From Bacillota bacterium (lineage in GTDB: Bacteria; Bacillota_I; Bacilli_A; Acholeplasmatales; UBA5453), in assembly GCA_023436805.1 (NCBI GenBank), contig JAEZHT010000003.1, forward strand, positions 1 through 9,526: a DNA stretch of 9,526 nt, written 5' to 3'. Below are positions 4,893 through 9,526 of the stretch, in pieces. The notes beneath the pieces are model-generated. The model made no database searches. It worked only from the letters and a program-made list of their open reading frames with translations, and was not told the origin of the DNA. Position 1 is the stretch's first letter. Each line of letters opens with the position of its first letter. The translations under genes were made by a program, and so were the position numbers.

Positions 4893-7448
4893 TCAAAGTT
4901 TCTTGATCAATGCGTCGTATTGCGCTTGATAGTTATTCATTTTTGCTTTTTCTTCTGCGACTTTTTCAGGTTTTGCCCGTTCGAGGAAGTTTGGATTTGA
5001 AAGCATATTTTTAACACGTTCTAGTTCTTTTGAAATGTTGGCCAATTCTTTTTCGAGTTTCGCTTTTTCTTCAGATTCACTGATGATGTCGCTCTTTAAG
5101 ACATAGAGTTCATAACCCGATCCTGCCAATAAAATGGTCTCAGAAGTCAGTGTTTCTTTGGTGGATACCAGCAATTCATTGCTTCTTAAGAAATAGGCAA
5201 ACATGTCTTTTTCTGCCTTTAAGAAGGTTAAGTTAGAGACGATTTCAATGGTGAGTGGTTTGGATGGGGTGATGTTCATCTCTTGTCTGAGTTGTCTCAC
5301 TTTCGTAACCATTTCAAATAGGACATTGACCGATTTTAATGTCGATTCAAAGCCATAACTACGCACTTCTGGCCAAGCTGAAATCATGATGGAATCTTCA
5401 CCTGTGAGGTTTTGATATAAACGTTCTGTCACGAATGGCATGAATGGGTGTAATAGCTTCAATATTTGTTTGATGACATAGAGTAAAACCTTTTGGGTAT
5501 TTTCTTTACGGTCATCTTTTAAGGTCACTTTCGCAATCTCAACATACCAGCTTGCGAATTCATCCCATATGAAGTTATAAAGTGTTCTAGAAACTTCACC
5601 AAATTCATACTTTTCATAGTTTTGATCGACATCTAAAATGACTTCATTGAGACGGGTTAAAATCCATTGATCGTAAATTGATAACGTAGCTTCGTTGAAA
5701 TCATCTTGTTTATCATCGATGTTCATATCGATGAATCGAACGATATTCCATAATTTATTGATGAAATTCCATGAAGATGCTACTTTTTCAGTTTCATAAC
5801 GTAAGTCTTGTCCTGGTGCTGCATTGGTTGATAGGAAATAACGCATCGCGTCTGTGCCATACGCATCAGACACATCCATCGGGTCGACACCATTGCCTAA
5901 AGATTTCGACATCTTACGGCCGTGTTCGTCTCTGACTAAACCATGCATCAATACTTGTTTGAATGGGGATTGACCTGTAAACTCAACCCCTTGGAAAATC
6001 ATGCGGGCAACCCAGAAAAATATGATGTCATACCCAGTAACCAATACACTGGTTGGGTAATATTTCTTCAAATCTTCTGTTTGTTCTGGCCAACCCAAGG
6101 TTGAAAATGGCCACAATGCACTGCTAAACCACGTATCTAAGACGTCTTCGTCTTGGGTATACCCTTCGCCTGGTTTTTCAATCGAAACGACGACTTCATC
6201 GCCTTTATACCAAACTGGGATACGGTGTCCCCACCAGAGTTGTCTAGAGATACACCAGTCTTCGATGTTTTCAAGCCAATTCAAGTAGACTTTTTCAAAA
6301 CGCTTCGGGACAAATTCAGTGTCACTCTTTGCTATCGCTTGGTCGACAAGCGGTCTCATTTTAACGAACCATTGTAAGGATAATCTAGGTTCAACGACGA
6401 CCCCAGTACGTTCGGAGTGTCCGACATTATTGATATATTCCTCAATTTTTTCAACAAGGTTGGCTGCTTTTAAATCTTCAACCAACTGTTTACGGCATTC
6501 AAAACGTTCTAAGCCGTTGTATTTGAAAGCCATGGCATTCATATGACCATCTTCAGTCATACATAATGGCATCGCTAGGCTATGACGCTTACCGACTTCA
6601 AAGTCGTTTGGGTCATGGGCAGGGGTGACTTTAACGACCCCTGTACCAAAGGTCATATCGACGTAATCGTCGGAAATGATTGGGATTTCAACTTCTGTAT
6701 TCGGGATATATACTTTTTTACCAATAAAGGATTGATAACGTAGATCGCTTGGGTGAACCATCAACGCTTGGTCAGCAAACATCGTCTCAGGACGAGTGGT
6801 TGCGATCACCATATGGCCAGAACCATCGGTCAATGGGTAACGGAAATAAAAGAGTTTACTCTTGGTTTCAATGAATTCAACTTCAATGTTCGATAATGCT
6901 GTTTTGGCTTCAACGTCCCAGTTGATGATACGGTTACCACGATATATCAAACCTTTATTGTAAAGTTGAATGAATACTTCCTGTACCGCAGCGGATAACT
7001 TTTCATCCAAGGTAAAACGTTCTCTAGAATAATCCAAGGATAGCCCTAAAACACCCCATTGGCGTTTGATATGACCGGCATATTCATCTTTCCAAGCCCA
7101 CGCTTGTTCTAAGAATTTTTCTCTACCGATGTCATATCGTGAAATGCCCATTTTCTTCAAACGTTCATCGACTTTCGCTTGGGTTGCGATCCCAGCGTGA
7201 TCCATGCCTGGTAAAAATAAGGCATCGTAGCCTTGCATACGTTTGCGACGGATGATGATGTCTTGTAACGTCCCGTCCCAAGCATGCCCAAGGTGTAATT
7301 TACCTGTGACATTCGGTGGTGGAATCACAATGCAAAATGGTAATTGTTTGGACCCATCGGCCTTAAAATAGCCCTTTTCTAGCCAGTACTCATACAGCCC
7401 AGCCTCAACGGCTTTGTGATTATATTTGGTGTCTAATGTTGTTGCCAT
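4893..7448 (-). CDS. valS: Valyl-tRNA synthetase
   Basis: ValRS charges tRNA-Val in the cytoplasm. The 851-residue protein is typical in length and clearly class Ia. It has the HIGH-type HLGH at 52-55 within PPPNVTGKLHLGHA, the editing-domain motif TTRPETMFADQA at about 217-228, TPAHDPNDFEVG near 275-286, the Val/Ile-type DEDVLDTWFSSALWPFSTLGWP at about 433-454, and KMSKSLGN at 512-519. The last ~65 residues are a Lys/Glu-rich coiled coil, the ValRS C-terminal arm. The start at 7448 is set by AAGGAGAA about 11 nt upstream, inside the end of the acetyltransferase gene, which overlaps valS by 16 nt. Expression is presumably controlled by the T-box leader at 8001-8237. TGA is the stop, followed at once by an in-frame TAA, while Trp codons are TGG, so the standard code applies. 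Confidence 0.98.
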   Translation of the reverse strand: MATTLDTKYNHKAVEAGLYEYWLEKGYFKADGSKQLPFCIVIPPPNVTGKLHLGHAWDGTLQDIIIRRKRMQGYDALFLPGMDHAGIATQAKVDERLKKMGISRYDIGREKFLEQAWAWKDEYAGHIKRQWGVLGLSLDYSRERFTLDEKLSAAVQEVFIQLYNKGLIYRGNRIINWDVEAKTALSNIEVEFIETKSKLFYFRYPLTDGSGHMVIATTRPETMFADQALMVHPSDLRYQSFIGKKVYIPNTEVEIPIISDDYVDMTFGTGVVKVTPAHDPNDFEVGKRHSLAMPLCMTEDGHMNAMAFKYNGLERFECRKQLVEDLKAANLVEKIEEYINNVGHSERTGVVVEPRLSLQWFVKMRPLVDQAIAKSDTEFVPKRFEKVYLNWLENIEDWCISRQLWWGHRIPVWYKGDEVVVSIEKPGEGYTQDEDVLDTWFSSALWPFSTLGWPEQTEDLKKYYPTSVLVTGYDIIFFWVARMIFQGVEFTGQSPFKQVLMHGLVRDEHGRKMSKSLGNGVDPMDVSDAYGTDAMRYFLSTNAAPGQDLRYETEKVASSWNFINKLWNIVRFIDMNIDDKQDDFNEATLSIYDQWILTRLNEVILDVDQNYEKYEFGEVSRTLYNFIWDEFASWYVEIAKVTLKDDRKENTQKVLLYVIKQILKLLHPFMPFVTERLYQNLTGEDSIMISAWPEVRSYGFESTLKSVNVLFEMVTKVRQLRQEMNITPSKPLTIEIVSNLTFLKAEKDMFAYFLRSNELLVSTKETLTSETILLAGSGYELYVLKSDIISESEEKAKLEKELANISKELERVKNMLSNPNFLERAKPEKVAEEKAKMNNYQAQYDALIKKL

Positions 7449-7987
7449 AATATTCGATTCTCCTTATACATATCTATGGTTAATGCGTATTCAGCACAAG
7501 TTTTTTTAACCTTGAAGCCGAATAAATTAAAATCTTTTTCAATATCTTTTTGATAGATGAAACCACACTTTTCAATGACGCGTTTGCTGGCTAGATTGTC
7601 TGTAAAATGACCACAGCCAATCACCAACGTGTCGGTTTGTTCGAATGCGTAGACGATGAGCGCTTTCGCCGCTTCTGTCATCAACCCTTGGCCATGAAAC
7701 TTCGGATGTAAGACATAGCCTAAACTGCGAAATGTCGGTTTCTCATCTTCATCTTTGTGCAAGCCAATCGTACCGATTAAGGTGTCATCCTCACGCAGTG
7801 TAATGCCCCATACTTCATTGGTTTTAATCATATAATTCAAAATATGGGTAGATTCTTCTACGCTTTTATGCGGTGTCCATCCGGCTTGTGGCCCCACTTC
7901 ATCGGTTTTTGCGTAATCATACATTGCTTTTGCATCGCTTGGTTTAAGTGGTCTTAGTACCAAGCGTTTCGTAACAATACGGTCCAA
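7433..7987 (-). CDS. GNAT-family N-acetyltransferase (RimJ/RimL-like) under T-box control
   Basis: The 184-residue protein has the RimJ/RimL-type GNAT layout. It opens with TKRLVLRPLKPSDA. An acetyl-CoA-binding motif A follows (LGYVLHPKFHGQGLMTEAAK, residues 89-108, with the HGQGLM pyrophosphate loop), and then NLASKRVIEKCGF at about 131-143. Such enzymes transfer acetyl from acetyl-CoA to amino groups of proteins, amino acids or small molecules; the substrate here is unknown. The supported start is TTG at 7987, eight nt after AGGAG (8000-7996), which directly follows the T-box terminator's T-tract. No ATG fits this frame and spacing. The gene is the first one behind the valine-type T-box and overlaps valS by 16 nt, so both should rise on valine or charged-tRNA-Val shortage. 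The overlap may couple their translation. A link between its substrate and valine metabolism is only inference. Confidence 0.9.
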   Translation of the reverse strand: MDRIVTKRLVLRPLKPSDAKAMYDYAKTDEVGPQAGWTPHKSVEESTHILNYMIKTNEVWGITLREDDTLIGTIGLHKDEDEKPTFRSLGYVLHPKFHGQGLMTEAAKALIVYAFEQTDTLVIGCGHFTDNLASKRVIEKCGFIYQKDIEKDFNLFGFKVKKTCAEYALTIDMYKENRILWQQH

Positions 7988-8000
7988 TATATCATCTCCT

Positions 8001-8038
8001 AAAAAGAAAAGTCCCTAAGAATTTGCATTCTTAAGGAC
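8001..8038 (-). terminator. T-box leader terminator (mutually exclusive with the antiterminator)
   Basis: A 12-bp stem (GTCCTTAAGAAT at 8038-8027 with ATTCTTAGGGAC at 8022-8011, one G-U pair) closes a 4-nt loop. TTTTCTTTTT (8010-8001) follows. The CCTT in its 5' arm is also needed for pairing with AAGG of the T-box, so terminator and antiterminator cannot coexist. The RBS of the first gene starts immediately after the T-tract. Confidence 0.95.
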
Positions 8039-8237
8039 GATTGATCGTGGTACCACCTTAATTCTATTCAACTGAGATTGAATAGCACTTCATTACCGAT
8101 AACGGGGTCATCCGAATTGAGTTACTCTGCGTTCACTCAATCAACTCCAGGGCTACCTTCAGCAATTCACCTCAGATTTTTCACCAACCAATCTGTCTCT
8201 ATAAAGTGGGGTTCGCTTACTCTTCCCATTCTGCGTT
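8001..8237 (-). promoter_or_regulatory. T-box riboswitch (valine-type) upstream of the GNAT-valS-folC unit
   Basis: A T-box leader senses uncharged tRNA and antiterminates. Reading the minus strand: the stem I specifier-loop S-turn has AGTA (8221-8218) opposite GAA. Then come AGAGA and a distal arm whose loop contains GGTTGGTGAA (within 8200-8173). The specifier region reads GAAGGTAGCCC (GTA at 8156-8154). Stem II pairs ATTGAGT with ACTCAAT (8141-8135/8122-8116) and contains GAA/AGTA. CCGTTA at 8105-8100 fits the stem IIA/B pseudoknot. Stem III is the 8-bp hairpin CTATTCAA/TTGAATAG (8085-8064). The T-box is AAGGTGGTACCACG (8059-8046), with antiterminator pairs AAGG/CCTT and ACGAT/ATCGT. The bulge TGGT predicts a tRNA with discriminator A, as in tRNA-Val. 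Its terminator is listed separately. Downstream valS agrees with a valine specificity. Confidence 0.96.
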
Positions 8238-8243
8238 TGTTTT

Positions 8244-8272
8244 ATTGTAACACAAATGATAAATCTTGTAAA
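8244..8272 (-). promoter_or_regulatory. Sigma-A-type promoter of the T-box/GNAT-valS-folC transcript
   Basis: On the minus strand -35 TTTACA (8272-8267) and -10 TACAAT (8249-8244), each one mismatch from consensus, are separated by exactly 17 nt. The predicted transcription start near 8237 coincides with the 5' end of the recognisable T-box leader. The promoter begins 8 nt after the degV stop codon. Confidence 0.88.
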
Positions 8273-8280
8273 TATAATGA

Positions 8281-9132
8281 CTATGGTTTTAGGATATATA
8301 AGATGCCAATCGTGCCTTTACCACAATGGGTTGAAATCACACAACCTGCAAAGGTTTCCAATAGGTTTTTAGGCATCCCGATTTCAGCGACTTTATCTTT
8401 CATGTAAGTTGCTGATTTGTCAGCCAATGAATGGGTAATCATCACATATTCTGGGTCAATTTTATCCAATAGGTTTTGATAATCTTCAAGCATATAATCT
8501 AGGGCACGGGTCATTTTACCAATGGCTTTTTTATAGACATCGAGTTTACCATCGTTGACTTGTATGATGGGTTTAATCGCTAATACACCACCTAAGAAGG
8601 CAGAAAGTGCACTGCATCGACCACCTTTATACAAGTAGTCCATCGTTTGTATGGCAAATTGACTTCTGACACGAGGGGTAATTTCATCGAGTTGTTGTTT
8701 GATGGTTTTCGCATCTAACCCCTGGTCTCTGAGGTCACAGGCTTTCAAAACGATTAAACCTACACCTGAGGATAAATTATTAGAATCAACGATGTGAATA
8801 CGTGATTCATCGACCATATCCTTGGCGAGTAATGCACTTTGATAGGTCCCAGATAGTTTAGATCCAATGGTGATGCATACAATGTCATAGCCTTGTTCGA
8901 TGAATGGCGTGAATTGATTGACAAAATCACCAGGTGATACCGCAGCTGATTTTGGTAAAAAGCCGAGTTCATCCACTTTTGCATATAATTCTTCTGTGGT
9001 TAAATCGACGCCATCACGGTAACTTAAGTCCCCAAAATTGACGTACAAAGGCACCACATGGATGTTACGAGATTCAATCAATGATTTGGTTAGGTCACAG
9101 GTTGAATCGGTCATGATGATTACTTTATTCAT
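8281..9132 (-). CDS. degV: DegV/FakB family fatty-acid-binding protein
   Basis: DegV-family (EDD fold) proteins bind a fatty acid; several, named FakB, present it to the kinase FakA for phosphorylation and entry into phospholipid synthesis. The 283-residue product has the family layout: TDSTCDL at 8-14, KSAAVSPGDF at 61-70, ITIGSKLSGTYQSA at 88-101, VDSNNLSSGVG at 115-125, YKGGRCSA at about 168-175 and STHCGKGTIG at 267-276. SAAVSP replaces the common TSxPSP, with Ser in the Thr position of the lipid-carboxylate pocket. The start at 9132 is preferred: AGGAGG lies 6 nt upstream and MNKVIIMTDST is a normal family N-terminus. An in-frame ATG 18 codons upstream would run deep into engB. The gene overlaps the engB stop by 8 nt, so the two are probably cotranscribed. 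No FakA kinase gene is in the window. Confidence 0.94.
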   Translation of the reverse strand: MNKVIIMTDSTCDLTKSLIESRNIHVVPLYVNFGDLSYRDGVDLTTEELYAKVDELGFLPKSAAVSPGDFVNQFTPFIEQGYDIVCITIGSKLSGTYQSALLAKDMVDESRIHIVDSNNLSSGVGLIVLKACDLRDQGLDAKTIKQQLDEITPRVRSQFAIQTMDYLYKGGRCSALSAFLGGVLAIKPIIQVNDGKLDVYKKAIGKMTRALDYMLEDYQNLLDKIDPEYVMITHSLADKSATYMKDKVAEIGMPKNLLETFAGCVISTHCGKGTIGILYILKP

Positions 9133-9526
9133 GTAAGTCCTCCTCAAATATCGCATGGATTTTTTCGATGCCACGTTTGGATTCACTGGACGTCGGAATC
9201 ATCAATACTTCAGCATCGTTTAATTGTTGTTTAATGAGGTTCAAATTTTTGGAACGCTCACTTTGGTTCAATTTATCTTGTTTGGTCAAAAGGATTGTGA
9301 CTTCATGTCCCGCTCTTTTTAGTGATTGATACACTTCAATGTCATCTTTGGTGGCGCATACTTTCATATCGATCAGCATAAAGATGCGTTTTAATGAAGC
9401 ACGGTTTCGAATATAGTCTAAAAGCATTTGTTGGAACTGGGCAATGAGGGTTTGGCTTCTTCTGGCATACCCATAGCCTGGCGCATCCACCAAATAGATT
9501 TCATCGTTGATATTGAAGAAATTCAT
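9125..9526 (-). CDS. engB: Ribosome-biogenesis GTPase EngB/YsxC/YihA, C-terminal part (5' end outside window)
   Basis: EngB is a small GTPase required for 50S subunit assembly. Only the last 133 residues are in the window, about two thirds of the usual ~195. Visible are NFFNIND at the edge, G3 DAPGYGYARR at about residues 14-23 of the fragment (most homologues have DVPG), G4 TKQDKL near 81-86 and a G5-like TSSESKRGI near 112-120. G1 (Walker A) and the true start lie upstream, outside the window; the Met at the edge is almost certainly internal. The stop TAA lies inside the first codons of degV (overlap 9125-9132). In Bacillus engB (ysxC) also lies upstream of valS, so the order is conserved. 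Confidence 0.95.
   Translation of the reverse strand: MNFFNINDEIYLVDAPGYGYARRSQTLIAQFQQMLLDYIRNRASLKRIFMLIDMKVCATKDDIEVYQSLKRAGHEVTILLTKQDKLNQSERSKNLNLIKQQLNDAEVLMIPTSSESKRGIEKIHAIFEEDLHE

Noticed and set aside
6153..6546. Plus-strand open frames opposite valS
   Set aside because: They are shadows of the conserved ValRS reading frame with no SD or motifs.
7954..7995. ATG directly after AGGAG opening a 13-codon frame overlapping the acetyltransferase start
   Set aside because: The ATG has zero spacing from the SD, so initiation there is unlikely; it appears incidental.
8126..8237. 8-nt direct repeat AACGCAGA (8133-8126 and 8237-8230) in the T-box leader
   Set aside because: The inner copy lies between the stem II S-turn strands (GAA ... 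AGTA) and is explained by T-box structure. The outer copy at the transcript's 5' end is short enough to be chance.
8078..8407. Plus-strand open frame of 109 codons across the T-box region
   Set aside because: It is antisense to the T-box leader, its promoter and the end of degV, whose structures explain the sequence fully.
9133..9186. Longer degV start at 9186
   Set aside because: It would add 18 residues read from inside engB. The ATG at 9132 has AGGAGG at ideal spacing and gives a normal family N-terminus.

Overview
The window reads as a compact housekeeping stretch from a low-G+C Bacillota/Mollicutes-type bacterium, roughly 40% G+C in the lines I counted. Every supported gene lies on the minus strand, so the biological order runs from high to low coordinates: engB (partial) - degV - [promoter, T-box leader] - GNAT acetyltransferase - valS - folC - [buried terminator] - radC - DUF697-like membrane protein - [promoter, structured leader] - rplU - prp - rpmA - [buried terminator] - obg (partial).

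Organism. The order engB/valS/folC/radC/rplU/prp/rpmA/obg matches the order I recall from Bacillus subtilis (ysxC ... valS-folC ... radC ... rplU-ysxB-rpmA-spo0B-obg). The sporulation, cell-shape and division genes that interrupt it there (mreBCD, minCD, spo genes, comC, maf) are missing here. Tryptophan is encoded by TGG, and TGA ends both valS and folC, so the standard code is used. This fits Acholeplasmatales/Izemoplasmatales-like Mollicutes or a related reduced Bacillota lineage, and argues against Mycoplasma/Spiroplasma-type code 4 organisms. I cannot name a species.

Right part (8281-9526): the C-terminal part of the ribosome-assembly GTPase EngB overlaps by 8 nt the start of a DegV/FakB-type fatty-acid-binding protein.

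Middle (3605-8272): a strong sigma-A-type promoter drives a T-box riboswitch of about 240 nt. Stem I, the S-turn motifs, the T-box bulge, the antiterminator and the terminator can all be read. It controls a RimJ/RimL-like N-acetyltransferase with a TTG start, then valyl-tRNA synthetase, then folylpolyglutamate synthase. A Rho-independent terminator whose stem contains the folC stop codon closes this unit. radC and an unrecognised-function DUF697-like two-TM protein follow.

Left part (1-1828): a near-consensus promoter and a short structured 5' leader precede rplU (L21), prp (the cysteine protease that matures L27) and rpmA (L27, with the cleavable N-terminal extension). A second buried terminator overlaps the rpmA stop codon. 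It sits only about 20 nt before the obg ribosome-binding site and start, so obg expression probably depends on read-through.

I found no mobile elements, CRISPR arrays, rRNA or tRNA genes, and no plus-strand gene I can support. The content is mostly conserved. The points most worth checking are the acetyltransferase under T-box control, the two terminators built into gene ends, the rplU leader and the DUF697-like protein.
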